From Gemmata palustris (GTDB lineage Bacteria > Planctomycetota > Planctomycetia > Gemmatales > Gemmataceae): a stretch of DNA of 64,000 nt. Under the pieces are notes generated by a model, which made no database searches, had not been told where the DNA came from, and saw only the letters and a program-made list of their open reading frames with translations. Below, piece after piece: positions 27,042 through 35,820 of this stretch (position 1 is its first letter; each line of letters begins with the position of its first letter). The translations under genes and the position numbers were made by a program. The stretch is from the NCBI RefSeq assembly GCF_017939745.1, contig NZ_JAGKQQ010000001.1, positions 4,340,001 through 4,404,000 on the forward strand, written 5' to 3'.

Positions 27042-27714
27042 GTGTTTTGCGCGTAGTTTTTCGGATCTCAATGCCGGATCTCCCGCAGCACCGTGAAAAT
27101 GCGCTGCGTTGCAATTCTTACCGAGTGCTGAACACTCAAAATGCCCCTCTTGCCCCTCCGCGTATGATGCCTCGCGAGCCGTCAGAACCGGACCAACCGG
27201 ATCGATCGGCCCTCCTGCCACGGAAGGCACGTCTCGGCGAAGAGTTCTCACCCAAGTTACACATCCAGCCCGAACGATCATTGTGACTGACAGTGCGAGC
27301 GCCCGGAGGCCGGTGGTCGGCCTTGGACCGTTCGCCCGATCCAGCGGCCCCAACCCCGCCGGAACCCACCGCCTTTACCAACCTCCCAATTTCGCGGGTT
27401 TTGCGAAGACGGACGGTTGGTGTAGCCGATGGAGTTAGCGTCGCAACCGTTTCCCGCGCCGCCCGGGTTAACCGCCCGGGCCACCCGAAATGCCCAGTTC
27501 GCCCGGGCGCTTCGGGAGCAACGCGAGAGGCCCACGCGCCGTTAGCAATCCGGCCCACGGCCCGCCGGACGTTCATACACCCGCCGCCGCGGTGCCCCCG
27601 ACCGCGTGCGGCACGCCCCTCGCCCCGAGGGTTCGCCCGAGGAACCCACGCAGCCCGCCAGGATGGTAATGGGCGGGGCGCGGGTCGAAGCGAGTTCAAA
27701 CGGAGTGTCTCGCC
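27042..27714. other. 673-bp intergenic region, long leader
   Basis: No convincing gene is present. The region is GC-rich toward the right and contains imperfect palindromes, for example around GCCCGGGTTAACC near 27460. It probably holds the promoter and a long 5' leader for the HTH-receiver gene. I found no tRNA or recognisable small RNA. Confidence 0.4.
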
Positions 27715-28290
27715 ATGAAAAAGGTGTTCACCACCGGACAGGTCGCGAAGATCTGTAAGGTAGCCCCCCGCACCGTGTCCAAGTGGTTCGATTCCGGGCG
27801 CCTCAAGGGGTACCGCATCCCCGGCAGCCAGGACCGCCGTATCCCCCGCGAGCAGCTCATCCGGTTCCTCAAGGAACACGGGATGCCGCTCGGAGAACTT
27901 GAAGAAGAAGAGTGGCACAAGGTGCTGCTCATCGGCACCGAGAAGTTGTTCAACGACCGCATCAAAGAACTACTTCCCGAAAACGACGACTTCAAGTTCG
28001 AGCTCGCCAATAGTGGGTTCGAGGCCGGCATCCTGGCCGGCAGTTTCCACCCGGACACGATCGTGATCGATCTCGGTTTGGGCCGCGCCGAGTCCATCCA
28101 GATCGTCTCCAACTTGCGCAAGGACGAGGCCTACGCGACCACGCTCATCGTGGGCCTGGCGAGCGAGGACGAGGCCGCGCCCGAGCAGCTCACGCAGTAC
28201 GGCTTCAACGACATCTTCAAGAAGCCGTTCGACGTAGCACTGCTCGGCGAGAAGATCAAGAGCATTGCCGAAGCCAAGCGCGAGGACTGA
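27715..28290 (+). CDS. MerR/BldC-type HTH fused to a receiver-like domain
   Basis: This 191-residue regulator starts with a MerR/excisionase-like HTH (residues 1-62: FTTGQVAKICKVAPRTVSKW, RIPGSQDRRIPREQLIRFL), then a receiver-like domain (residues 68-185: KVLLIGTEKLFNDRIKELL, HPDTIVIDLGLGRAESIQI, FNDIFKKPFD). Asp near residue 118 aligns with the phospho-acceptor and the Lys in KKPFD is present, but the usual acidic pair after the first strand is replaced by Gly-Thr-Glu, so phosphorylation is doubtful. I recall closely similar proteins across planctomycetes. ATG at 27715 follows GGAGTGTCTCGCC. A strong terminator follows. Confidence 0.85.
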   Translation: MKKVFTTGQVAKICKVAPRTVSKWFDSGRLKGYRIPGSQDRRIPREQLIRFLKEHGMPLGELEEEEWHKVLLIGTEKLFNDRIKELLPENDDFKFELANSGFEAGILAGSFHPDTIVIDLGLGRAESIQIVSNLRKDEAYATTLIVGLASEDEAAPEQLTQYGFNDIFKKPFDVALLGEKIKSIAEAKRED

Positions 28291-28302
28291 GCGCGGCGAC
28301 CA

Positions 28303-28368
28303 AACGGTTACGGGGTTGTGGGGCGAACCTCTGGTTCGCCCCACAACCCCGTAACCGTTTTCATTTTT
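28303..28368 (+). terminator. Strong terminator with 27-bp perfect stem
   Basis: Arms 28303-28329 and 28333-28359 are exact complements around a TCT loop and are followed by TTCATTTTT. It ends the HTH-receiver gene and is unusually long for a terminator. Confidence 0.85.
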
Positions 28369-28473
28369 AGCCGCGCCCGACATTCGCGCCAGTAGAAGTG
28401 CCGCAAAGTGCTTCCGGGGTGGGTCGCGTGCCGATAGTCTGGATGGACATTTCGCCCGCACGGGAGCCACTGA

Positions 28474-30192
28474 ATGAACCGCCGCGCGTTCCTCTCGCTC
28501 TCGGCCTTCACGCCACTCGCGCACCTGCTGCCGGTCTACGGACAGATGCGCGACCCGGTGAAGCAACCGGAACGCGAACTCACGGCCGATCTGGTGATCT
28601 TCGGCGCCGGCGTCGGCGGGGTCGCGTGTGCGATCGCCGCAGCGCGCAACGGACTGAAGGTGATTCTCACCGAAGAGTACGATTGGATCGGCGGGCAACT
28701 TACGGCGCAAGCGGTTCCGCCGGACGAGCACCCGTGGATCGAAGAGCACGGGAGCACCAAAACCTACCGGGCCTTCCGAACGAAGGTCCGCGACTACTAC
28801 CGCCGCGCGTACCCGCTCACCGAGGACGCGGCGAAGAACCGGCTCCTGAACCCCGGCGCGGGCGGCGTCTCAAAACTGTGCCACGAGCCGCGTGTCGCGC
28901 TTGCGGTCTTACTGGAAATGCTCGCACCCCACCTCACCAGTGGCCGCGTGAAACTGCTCCAACCGTTCCGCGCGATGAGTGCCCAGACGGACGGCGACAC
29001 CATCACATCGGTGTTCGGTCGATTCAGGACCGGTGCCCCCGTCAACCTGATCGCGCCCTACTTCGCGGACGCGACCGAGACCGGCGACCTACTTCCGCTG
29101 GCCAAAATCGAACACGTCACCGGTGCGGAATCGAACAGCGATACGCGCGAGCCCCGCGCCCCGGACCGGGCGCAGCCGGACAACCACCAGGCGTTCACGA
29201 TCTGCTTCGCGATGGACCACGAAGCGGACAAGGACAACACGATCGAGAAGCCCGAGGGCTACAAGCAGTGGCGCGACTACGTCCCGAAGATGACCCCCGC
29301 GTGGCCCGGGAACCTGCTGTCGTGGGAGATGGCCGAGCCGAAGACGCTCAAGACGCGCGCGGTGGGCTTCGACCCGACCGGACCGATCGCGAAGGGATTG
29401 AACCTGTGGACTTATCGCCGAATCGTTGCGAAAGACAATTTCGTCGATGGGTCCGGGTTGAGTGACGTGTGTCTCGTCAACTGGCCGCAAAACGACTACT
29501 GGCTCGGTAACCTCTACGGCAACGGCAAAGACGCCTGGGAGCACCAACTCGCCGGGCGCCGACTCAGCGAGTGCCTCCTCTACTGGATGCAGACCGAGGC
29601 GCCACAGCCCGGCGGCAAGAAAGAGGGCTGGAAGGGGCTGCGCTTGCGTGGGGACGTGACCGGCACCGAGGACGGCGACGGACTGGCGATGGCGCCCTAC
29701 ATCCGCGAGAGCCGGCGCATCAAAGCGCAGTTCACCGTGACCGAGAACCACGTCGGGGTCGATGCCCGGGCCAAGCACCTCAGCGCGAAACCGGGCGAGT
29801 TCACCGCGGAGCCATTCAAGGACTCCGTCGGGACCGGGAGCTACCGCATCGACTTGCACCCGTCGTCCGGCGGGGATAACTACATCGACGTGAGCTCGCT
29901 CCCGTTCCAGATCCCGCTCGGCGCGCTGATTCCCGAGCGCGTCGAGAACCTGCTCCCGGCGTGCAAGAACATCGGCACCACGCACATCACGAACGGCTGT
30001 TACCGGCTACACCCGGTGGAATGGAGCATCGGCGAAGCGGTGGGCGAGTTGGTCGCGTTCTGCACAGCAAAGAAGCGCGTTCCGCGCCAGGTTCGCAAGG
30101 ACGCGAAGTTGCTCCTGGACTTCCAAACGCAACTGGCGAAAGCCGGCAGCGACCTCGATTGGCCCGAAAGAATCGCGAAGACCGTGCGGTAG
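28474..30192 (+). CDS. FAD-dependent oxidoreductase, secreted
   Basis: This 572-residue protein starts with NRRAFLSLSAFTPLAHLL, a Tat-like or hydrophobic leader, and then the Rossmann FAD motif VIFGAGVGGVACAIAAARNGLKVIL (GxGxxG near residues 45-50). TEEYDWIGGQLTAQAVPPDEH is the second signature of the PF12831-type FAD oxidoreductases. The C-terminal FAD region is NLLPACKNIGTTHITNGCYRLHPVEWSIGEAVG. Substrate unknown; family members are common near planctomycete sugar-degradation loci. ATG at 28474 follows GGGAGCCACTGA. Confidence 0.88.
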   Translation: MNRRAFLSLSAFTPLAHLLPVYGQMRDPVKQPERELTADLVIFGAGVGGVACAIAAARNGLKVILTEEYDWIGGQLTAQAVPPDEHPWIEEHGSTKTYRAFRTKVRDYYRRAYPLTEDAAKNRLLNPGAGGVSKLCHEPRVALAVLLEMLAPHLTSGRVKLLQPFRAMSAQTDGDTITSVFGRFRTGAPVNLIAPYFADATETGDLLPLAKIEHVTGAESNSDTREPRAPDRAQPDNHQAFTICFAMDHEADKDNTIEKPEGYKQWRDYVPKMTPAWPGNLLSWEMAEPKTLKTRAVGFDPTGPIAKGLNLWTYRRIVAKDNFVDGSGLSDVCLVNWPQNDYWLGNLYGNGKDAWEHQLAGRRLSECLLYWMQTEAPQPGGKKEGWKGLRLRGDVTGTEDGDGLAMAPYIRESRRIKAQFTVTENHVGVDARAKHLSAKPGEFTAEPFKDSVGTGSYRIDLHPSSGGDNYIDVSSLPFQIPLGALIPERVENLLPACKNIGTTHITNGCYRLHPVEWSIGEAVGELVAFCTAKKRVPRQVRKDAKLLLDFQTQLAKAGSDLDWPERIAKTVR

Positions 30193-30231
30193 CTTCGTCC
30201 GGTTGGCAACGTTGTGTCCAATATGAACACC

Positions 30232-30261
30232 GAAAGCACAGGGCGGAAGCCCTGTGCTTTC
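30232..30261. terminator. Bidirectional terminator between convergent genes
   Basis: GAAAGCACAGGG and CCCTGTGCTTTC pair perfectly (12 bp) around CGGAAG, flanked by T-rich TCGTTTGCTATTT on the plus side. It serves the FAD gene and possibly the minus-strand gene ending at 30269. Confidence 0.7.
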
Positions 30262-30268
30262 TCGTTTG

Positions 30269-30754
30269 CTATTTGGCAAGTTGGATCTTCGCGTCGGTGA
30301 GAATCTTGTTGATCTGTTCTTGTGGCGAATCGGATATGACAACCATTAGCGGCTTGTCTTTCTCGCCGGTGTAGACGTACATCCAGCGGCACTCGAAGCA
30401 AATCAGGAAGTCGTAGGTTTTGCCATCGTGGATCGCACGAATACCGTGCCGCGGGGTGAAACAGTCCGCTTTCTCGGCCCCGTCCTGAACGCCCTTTTTG
30501 AGCGCGGCAGTCAGCCCCTTCGCAGCCTCACCTTTCACAGTCGTCTTGCCGAGTAGCCGCGAAGCGTGCCACCCGGTCTGATCTTCGTCGTTGGTGCTCC
30601 CGTTGAGGGAGTACACCTCGAGTGATTCGGCCTTCTCCAGTGCCGTCAGCACCGCGTCGGGCAATTTAGTCTCGGGCGGCTTTTGATCTTGAGCCGTGGC
30701 GGTGCTGACGAACACGACCGCACACCCCACAGCGAACCAACGAATGGCTTTCAT
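30269..30754 (-). CDS. Secreted protein, paralogue A of a tandem pair
   Basis: This 161-residue protein has a signal peptide (FAVGCAVVFVSTATAQ) and a mature domain containing ALEKAESLEVYSLNG, GWHASRLLGKTTVKGEAAKGL, CFTPRHGIRAIHDGKTYDFLICFECRW and ILTDAKIQLAK. The PRHGxRxxHDGKTYD and FECRWMYVY segments recur in the next gene. Two Cys (CF and FEC) may form a disulfide. No named family recognised. ATG at 30754 follows GGAGACGGTC. It lies downstream of its paralogue on the same strand, with about 130 bases between. Confidence 0.85.
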   Translation of the reverse strand: MKAIRWFAVGCAVVFVSTATAQDQKPPETKLPDAVLTALEKAESLEVYSLNGSTNDEDQTGWHASRLLGKTTVKGEAAKGLTAALKKGVQDGAEKADCFTPRHGIRAIHDGKTYDFLICFECRWMYVYTGEKDKPLMVVISDSPQEQINKILTDAKIQLAK

Positions 30755-30886
30755 GACCGTCTCCTGGCGGAGGGCGTAACCATTGCTGATCGTTGGGCAC
30801 CCGAGCGAAGACCCGTCACACCGGCTCAGCGAAATGGAGCTTCGCTTTGCGCAGGGCCTGCGCGAAGCCATCCAGAAGCCCCGGCG

Positions 30887-31360
30887 TCACTCCTCCGGCT
30901 TCGCTAACGGCACCTTTGCATCAGTCAGAATTTGGTACAGCAACTCCTGGGCCGAAGTGGAGGTCGTAACGATCTGGGGCTTCTCATTCTTGTCGGTGTA
31001 GACGTACACCCAGCGGCACTCAAAGCAGATGACGAGATCGTAGGTCTTCCCGTCGTGCGTTACGCGGACACCGTGACGCGGAATGAAGCACCGCGCGCCC
31101 AGTTCACCCTCGCCCACGCTCTTCACCACCACAGCCGTCAGTTTCTTCGCGTCGTCACCCTTTACGGTCGTCTGGCCGAGAACCTTGGTGCCGTGCCAGC
31201 CGTCCTGAACGTTTTCATCACCACTCAGCGAATAAAGTTCGAGTTCGGTGGCCTTCTCCAGCGCCGCCAGCACCGCGACTGGCAATTTGCTCTCTTTCGC
31301 GCACCCAGTTGTACCGAACGCAACAACGCACAGTGCGACACTCCAATGACCTATTTTCAT
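30887..31360 (-). CDS. Lipoprotein, paralogue B of a tandem pair
   Basis: This 157-residue lipoprotein (lipobox FGTTGC, Cys20) is a diverged copy of the product at 30269: ALEKATELELYSLSG, GWHGTKVLGQTTVKGDDAKKL, CFIPRHGVRVTHDGKTYDLVICFECRW and ILTDAKVPLAK align residue by residue. Its start MKIGHWSVALCVV differs from the secreted paralogue, so one copy is membrane-anchored and the other probably soluble. ATG at 31360 follows CACGGAGCGACAGCC. Recent local duplication is the simplest explanation. Confidence 0.85.
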   Translation of the reverse strand: MKIGHWSVALCVVAFGTTGCAKESKLPVAVLAALEKATELELYSLSGDENVQDGWHGTKVLGQTTVKGDDAKKLTAVVVKSVGEGELGARCFIPRHGVRVTHDGKTYDLVICFECRWVYVYTDKNEKPQIVTTSTSAQELLYQILTDAKVPLAKPEE

Positions 31361-31474
31361 GGCTGTCGCTCCGTGAATTGAGAGCGCACATTTTACCCAT
31401 CTATAAGGTGCCGTTGACGCGGAAAACCGGATCGAGGTAAGTTTGCCCGAACGTCCCTCGTTGTCGGCTCACGG

Positions 31475-32470
31475 ATGGCAGCCTCCATGCTGAACCGCCC
31501 TTCACTCGCGCCCCTCCCCGCCGGCGCGGAAGTGCGCAACACGGCCCCGAGCGTCGCATGGGAAGAAACGCCCTGCCCGCTCTGCGGGACCGATGCGGGC
31601 GCGCCCGTTCTGGAAGCGCCGGACCCGCTCCCGGCCGCCGGTACCGGCCTGGTGTTCGCGGTGGTGCGCTGTGCGCACTGCGGGCTGACGTACACTAACC
31701 CGCGCCCGACCGAGCGCACGATCGCGGGCTTCTACCCGACCGATTACCAGCCGCACCGCCGCCCCGGGAAAATCCGCCAGTCGCGCCGGGCGCGGCCGTT
31801 CTGGGCGCGCCTTTCCGGGCGCCCGTGCGCGGAGCGCCGCGGGGTGCTGCCGTGGCCCGGTCCGGGGCGCCTACTCGATTTCGGCTGCGGGGCGGGAAGT
31901 TTCCTGAAGACGATGGCCGATCAGGGTTGGCAGGTGACCGGCCTCGACGCCTCTATCGGCGCGGTGGAGCAGGCGCGCGAGCAGCTCGGGTTGGCCGCGC
32001 TGGTCGGCACACTGCCACACGCGGACCTGCGACCCGGCTCATTTGACGTAGTAACCATGTGGCACTCGCTCGAGCACGTCCACCGACCACTAACCTTGCT
32101 GCGCGAAGCCTTCCGACTATTGGTGCCCGGCGGCAAGCTCATCATCGCCACGCCGAACATTGATAGCCTGCCTTACAAGCTGTTCGGGCGCTCGTGGTTC
32201 GGACTCGACCTCCCGCGCCACCTCACACACTTCACGCCGACTACGCTGACCACGATGTTACAAAGCGCCGGGTTCCGCCCTGAACCGGTGCGCCACTTGC
32301 GACACAGCGACTGGCTCCGCTCGAGCGCCCGTCTCACCGAGCGCAACGGCCACAAGGGGTTGCTCACGAAGCTGCTGCGGTGGAAGCCGACGGCCCGACT
32401 CGCGGCCTGGTTGTGCTACGTGACCAGCGCGTCGGACTGCATCGTCTGCGTCGCCGAACGGCCGGCGTGA
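31475..32470 (+). CDS. SAM-dependent methyltransferase with N-terminal zinc ribbon
   Basis: This 331-residue protein has a zinc-ribbon pair, CPLCG near residue 36 and CAHCG near 68, followed by TYTNPRPTERTIAGFYP, the pattern seen in sugar- or lipid-modifying methyltransferases of the Methyltransf_23 type. The SAM motif I is LLDFGCGAGSFLKTMADQGW near residue 130, then VTGLDASIGAVEQAREQ, DVVTMWHSLEHVHRP and LVPGGKLIIATPN. The C-terminal part (DLPRHLTHFTPTTLTTML) is typical. Substrate unknown. Confidence 0.88.
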   Translation: MAASMLNRPSLAPLPAGAEVRNTAPSVAWEETPCPLCGTDAGAPVLEAPDPLPAAGTGLVFAVVRCAHCGLTYTNPRPTERTIAGFYPTDYQPHRRPGKIRQSRRARPFWARLSGRPCAERRGVLPWPGPGRLLDFGCGAGSFLKTMADQGWQVTGLDASIGAVEQAREQLGLAALVGTLPHADLRPGSFDVVTMWHSLEHVHRPLTLLREAFRLLVPGGKLIIATPNIDSLPYKLFGRSWFGLDLPRHLTHFTPTTLTTMLQSAGFRPEPVRHLRHSDWLRSSARLTERNGHKGLLTKLLRWKPTARLAAWLCYVTSASDCIVCVAERPA

Positions 32471-32480
32471 TTCCGTGTTT

Positions 32481-32546
32481 TGTAGGTCGGCCCGTACCCA
32501 GCGCATCTTCACAAAGCTTCGGACGTCGGGCACAGCCCGACCTACA
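32481..32546. repeat. Inverted repeat TGTAGGTCGG...CCGACCTACA
   Basis: Ten-bp perfect arms (32481-32490 and 32537-32546), extending imperfectly outward through GTGTTT, enclose 46 bases that end in an internal GTCGGGCACAGCCCGAC palindrome. It resembles a dispersed intergenic palindromic repeat. Confidence 0.6.
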
Positions 32547-32550
32547 GAAA

Positions 32551-32586
32551 CACAAAAAGACCGGTTGCTGACGACAGCAACCGGTC
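32551..32586 (-). terminator. Rho-independent terminator
   Basis: GACCGGTTGCTG and CAGCAACCGGTC (12 bp, loop 4) are followed on the minus strand by TTTTTGTG, 20 bases past the stop of the lipoprotein at 32606. Confidence 0.8.
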
Positions 32587-32605
32587 TCAAGAATCGCACT
32601 GGTCG

Positions 32606-33028
32606 TTATTTGGTCTTCAGACTGAAGTCGTGCGGGGTACCAGCACCCGAGTCGTAATCAATCTGCATCGTCGAATCCCGGTTGAACTTCGGCGGGATCA
32701 CGTTCACGATCTCGTCCTTCATCTCACCGGGACCGGCGTCCCGGTCCGGCACCTTGCGCCCGGTCTTCTTCTCCGTGACGATCTCGACCCGGTATTTGCC
32801 GCTCGTCGGCCCGCGCTCGACCGGGATTTCGTACCGCCCGTCCTGGATGTCGCCTTCGGCGCTGATCCCGCCGGTCAGGGCGAAAAACCGAACTTTCCCG
32901 GCCGCCAGTGGCTCCCCGTCAACCGTGACGGTTCCGCGAATCGGCCCCCGCTTCGGGGTCGCGTCCCCGCACCCACAAAGACCGGCGGTCACTAACAGGA
33001 CCGCGCCCAGAATACAGTACCTCGACAT
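32606..33028 (-). CDS. Lipoprotein, transthyretin-like, paired with DUF1559 protein
   Basis: This 140-residue lipoprotein (lipobox GLCGC, Cys near residue 20) has a beta-sandwich of the carboxypeptidase-regulatory/transthyretin type: IRGTVTVDGEPLAAGKVRFF, GDIQDGRYEIPVERGPTSGKYRVEIV. Such small lipoproteins regularly follow DUF1559 genes in planctomycetes. The ATG at 33026-33028 overlaps the TGA of the upstream gene by one base (TGATG), a translational coupling signal. A terminator follows, so the two genes form an operon. Confidence 0.88.
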   Translation of the reverse strand: MSRYCILGAVLLVTAGLCGCGDATPKRGPIRGTVTVDGEPLAAGKVRFFALTGGISAEGDIQDGRYEIPVERGPTSGKYRVEIVTEKKTGRKVPDRDAGPGEMKDEIVNVIPPKFNRDSTMQIDYDSGAGTPHDFSLKTK

Positions 33029-33996
33029 CAAAACTCCCCCAGCACTTCGCCCCCAGCCATGCTGCTCATGCCGGCCCAGGTGTTGAGGTCGATCGAGTTA
33101 TTAATGAACCGGACCGACCCGTCGCACAGCGCGGCGTTCACTCCGTTGGTGTGCCGGCTCCGGCTGCCCATGAAGAAGTTCCGCGGGTCGCCGCCCGTGT
33201 CCCGGATGCACGGCCATCCCTGTTGAGGGTTGTCGATGCACTGGCCGTAATCCCCGGACGGGCTGTTCGGGGTGATCCGGGCCGAGATCTCGTAACAGGC
33301 GGAGTCGTTGTTCCAGATCCGCCCCCGGCGGTCGGTCGTCAACCCCAAGTGGTTCTGCGGGGGTTGCAGCATCTCCATCAGACACAGGGTGTTGCTGGTC
33401 CCGTCGGTCATGTCCGTGAACTTGGCGCCGAACTCGAGCCAGAACGGGGACCGCCCTGCGGTGCCGATGTTCAGCGGAGCGGGGTTACTGGCCGGCCCGC
33501 CTTGGTCGAAGAACGCCCACCGGCCCCAGTTCACCCCGTAGTTCCCCTTGTAATCGTTAGTCGTGGTCCACGGCTCCTGGGTCTGGTCGGACGGGCACTG
33601 GAATATGGTCAGTTTCTGCGAACGGGCCAGGGTATTGAGGGCGTCGTTGAAACCGACTGTCTGATTGTAGCTCTTGTACAGATTGTCCTGCTCGATGTAC
33701 GGCAGAACGTCGGCGACGAACGGCTTGCGCGGCTTGGTGAGGCTGTTGAGACCGGTCGCCGGGTCGTTCCCCTGGCTGCCGATCGGGAACCGGCCGTTGC
33801 TGGACTCGCAGTTGTGACACGCGAGCGCGAGCTGTTTAAGGTTGTTCTGGCACTTCATGCGCGCGGCCGCTTCTCGCACTTTCTGCACGGCCGGGAGCAG
33901 GAGCCCGATGAGGATCGCGATAATCGCGATCACCACCAGCAGCTCGATTAAGGTGAAACCGATACGACGGCGGAGCGAATAGACGTTGTTGGGCAT
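33028..33996 (-). CDS. DUF1559 protein with type IV pilin-like leader
   Basis: This 322-residue protein has a prepilin leader cleaved before Phe in RRIGFTLIELLVVIAIIA (residues about 10-27), followed by the DUF1559 opening AVQKVREAAARMKCQNNLKQLALACHN. The C-terminal H-X9-DG signature is present (SRHTNGVNAALCDGSVRFI). Family members are exported pseudopilins, extremely expanded in planctomycetes, and probably surface or periplasmic. Length is normal. The stop overlaps the start of the lipoprotein gene downstream. Confidence 0.95.
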   Translation of the reverse strand: MPNNVYSLRRRIGFTLIELLVVIAIIAILIGLLLPAVQKVREAAARMKCQNNLKQLALACHNCESSNGRFPIGSQGNDPATGLNSLTKPRKPFVADVLPYIEQDNLYKSYNQTVGFNDALNTLARSQKLTIFQCPSDQTQEPWTTTNDYKGNYGVNWGRWAFFDQGGPASNPAPLNIGTAGRSPFWLEFGAKFTDMTDGTSNTLCLMEMLQPPQNHLGLTTDRRGRIWNNDSACYEISARITPNSPSGDYGQCIDNPQQGWPCIRDTGGDPRNFFMGSRSRHTNGVNAALCDGSVRFINNSIDLNTWAGMSSMAGGEVLGEF

Positions 33997-34396
33997 GGCG
34001 ACTCTGATGAAGAATCGGTGAGGCGGGATGGCTTCACCAGAGTAGAGACGCGGTCCGCAGAAATCAATCCCGCGGCACGTTCAACTTGACAAACAAGGGA
34101 CACAATCCGTTCCGACCGCGGCTCATTCAAAGGTCCACGGGCCGGCCACGAACCATACGAAACGCGATCAACAAAATAACCCATTTTCACAATATGCGCG
34201 TTTTGACATGCGGACCCGCGTCGCGAACCCACAAGCAGATGTGGGAAGAAATGGCCTGTGATGATTCCATTCGTACAATACGTTAGTCAATTAAGTTGCT
34301 CCGCGAATCCGGCCGGGCGACACGAGCCGACCACCACCGCGAACCGGCGCCGCGACCGAACCCGCTACTCGAACCCACCAACCCGCAGGTCATCCG
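33997..34396. other. Divergent intergenic region
   Basis: About 400 bases between the divergent DUF1559 operon and the ArsR-like gene. It is less GC-rich in the middle (AAATAACCCATTTTCACAATATG near 34175) and presumably holds both promoters. I see no gene. Confidence 0.4.
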
Positions 34397-34705
34397 ATGG
34401 CAAAACCCGCTACCGACCTCAAAGCGCAAGCCGACTGGATTTCGGCCGCCGGCGAACCGACGCGCCTCGCCCTCATCCGCGCGCTCGCGGCCGGCGAGAA
34501 GACCGTCACCATGCTCGCGCGCGAGTGCCGAACCGAGATGGTGAACGTGTCGCACCACCTCAGCATCCTGAAAGTGGTCGGGGTGGTGACCGCTCAGAAG
34601 GACGGGCGGTTCATGCTGTACAGTCTGGTCGGGGCCACCGCGACCGGGGCCGCGCTGGAACTCGTCCACCCGTCCGGGGCCAAAGTGACCATACCACTGG
34701 GCTGA
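34397..34705 (+). CDS. ArsR-type HTH regulator
   Basis: This 102-residue winged-helix protein has ISAAGEPTRLALIRALAAGEKTV and LARECRTEMVNVSHHLSILKVVGVVTAQKDGRFMLYSL, the helix-turn-helix and wing of ArsR/SmtB regulators. There is one Cys (in ARECRTE), so a classical CxC metal site is absent; a different signal or constitutive binding is likely. The tail (ELVHPSGAKVTIPLG) is a beta-hairpin rather than the usual dimerisation helix. It is a lone gene with a palindrome downstream. The target is unknown. Confidence 0.85.
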   Translation: MAKPATDLKAQADWISAAGEPTRLALIRALAAGEKTVTMLARECRTEMVNVSHHLSILKVVGVVTAQKDGRFMLYSLVGATATGAALELVHPSGAKVTIPLG

Positions 34706-34761
34706 GCGCGAACGGGTCGTCGGTCCGCGCGATCGACGCACACCGACCTCGGAATCCACGC

Positions 34762-34818
34762 CCCGCCGAACCGACGTGCGCACGATCAGGCGCCCCGTGC
34801 GCACGTCGGTTCGGCGGG
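34762..34818. terminator. Perfect 22-bp palindrome after the ArsR gene
   Basis: Arms 34762-34783 and 34797-34818 pair exactly around a 13-base loop, 57 bases past the ArsR stop. No T-tract follows; this may be a stability element or a dispersed palindrome. Confidence 0.55.
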
Positions 34819-35091
34819 ATCGCGATAATAGCCGCCGCGCACGCATTCGTCAGCCGCGCGGCGGTCACCGGACCGATCGAACTGCCACCAACCCTTTCAA
34901 TCCGACGACACATTTACCATCAGCGTTTCCGCGTGTAGCCACTCGCAAAGCGCTCGGCCGGTCACATCGATGTCGATAATTTCGGGCTCGGCAATGCCAA
35001 CGGGGATTGACGCGCGTCCCGCTCCCAGTGCAAAGTGTTGCCGCGCCGGGGCGATTCGTCACGGTACTCACCACAACCAGCAGTACCCTTC

Positions 35092-35220
35092 ATGTCACAT
35101 AACCCCGTCGATTCCCCCTCGCAGTCGGATTTAAGTGTGATCTTCGCCTTTCTTGTCGCAGTCGCGCTGTTCATCTTTGCAATCATGCAGTTTTGCAACA
35201 CCATGCCCATCGAACGGTGA
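35092..35220 (+). CDS. Possible 42-residue single-pass membrane protein
   Basis: A short ORF encodes a polar start (SHNPVDSPSQSDLS), one hydrophobic helix (VIFAFLVAVALFIFAIMQF) and a short tail. The composition looks real for a small membrane protein, but the ATG has no strong ribosome site and I know no family. The preceding open frame up to 35035 is unlikely. Confidence 0.4.
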   Translation: MSHNPVDSPSQSDLSVIFAFLVAVALFIFAIMQFCNTMPIER

Positions 35221-35613
35221 CACCGAAACGGTCCGCGTGCAATCGCGTCATCCGGCCCGTTAACCGTGCATCGCTCTCCCGCTTCTCCCCATCTCACTCG
35301 CCCCTGCGTTCCGCTTAATTGCACGAAGTACGCACACGGCGCAAATCTTAAACGGCTCACTGAACCAGAGACAAAAACCAAACCGCAGCCGCATCGGATT
35401 CGTATCCCCGTCGGTCTGTATTCGGAAGCGATTAACCGCGGAGGGCTGAACTCGGGTACCGAACCACGCGGGCGCGTTTCAATCAAAACAATATCGACTT
35501 GCATAACAACGTTGAAAACGGGAGGGCTTGTAAGGCGAGCCAATTTTCACCCGTAGAGTCATTTGCGGGCACCGAACGTGCTCTATGTGTCGAGCGCCCA
35601 ACCGAGGTGTCAC
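35221..35613. other. Intergenic region without a supported gene
   Basis: About 390 bases with lower GC than the surroundings and no recognisable gene or repeat. Open frames here are compositionally poor. Confidence 0.4.
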
Positions 35614-35820
35614 ATGGTCACGAGTAAACAACAAAAGTCGGCGCGAAGTAGCGGGCTGTTCCGAGTGCGCGGGGGCGAACCGTGCCCCACCTGCGAAACG
35701 TGGTCGAGTCCCATCTGCCAAGAGGCCCAGGATCGGGCAATCGTCCGGGTGCTCGCGTGCGAAAAGTGCGGAAAGTGGCTCCACATCAGTTCCACTCCGG
35801 CAAGCGCTTCGCGAAGCTGA
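35614..35820 (+). CDS. Small zinc-ribbon protein with CxKCGKWLHI motif
   Basis: The product is 68 residues with two Cys pairs: CPTCETW near residue 24 and CEKCGKWLHIS near 56, a likely zinc ribbon. The second motif recurs almost exactly in the small protein at 56100-56360 (CSKCGKWLHIT), although the rest differs. ATG at 35614 follows CGAGGTGTCAC, which supports this start over one 17 codons upstream. Function unknown, perhaps nucleic-acid or protein binding. Confidence 0.6.
   Translation: MVTSKQQKSARSSGLFRVRGGEPCPTCETWSSPICQEAQDRAIVRVLACEKCGKWLHISSTPASASRS

Noticed and set aside
27136..27918. Long minus-strand open frame across the 27-kb intergenic region
   Set aside because: It overlaps the N-terminal half of the well-supported HTH-receiver gene in another frame and has the low-complexity Arg/Gly composition typical of GC-driven shadows.
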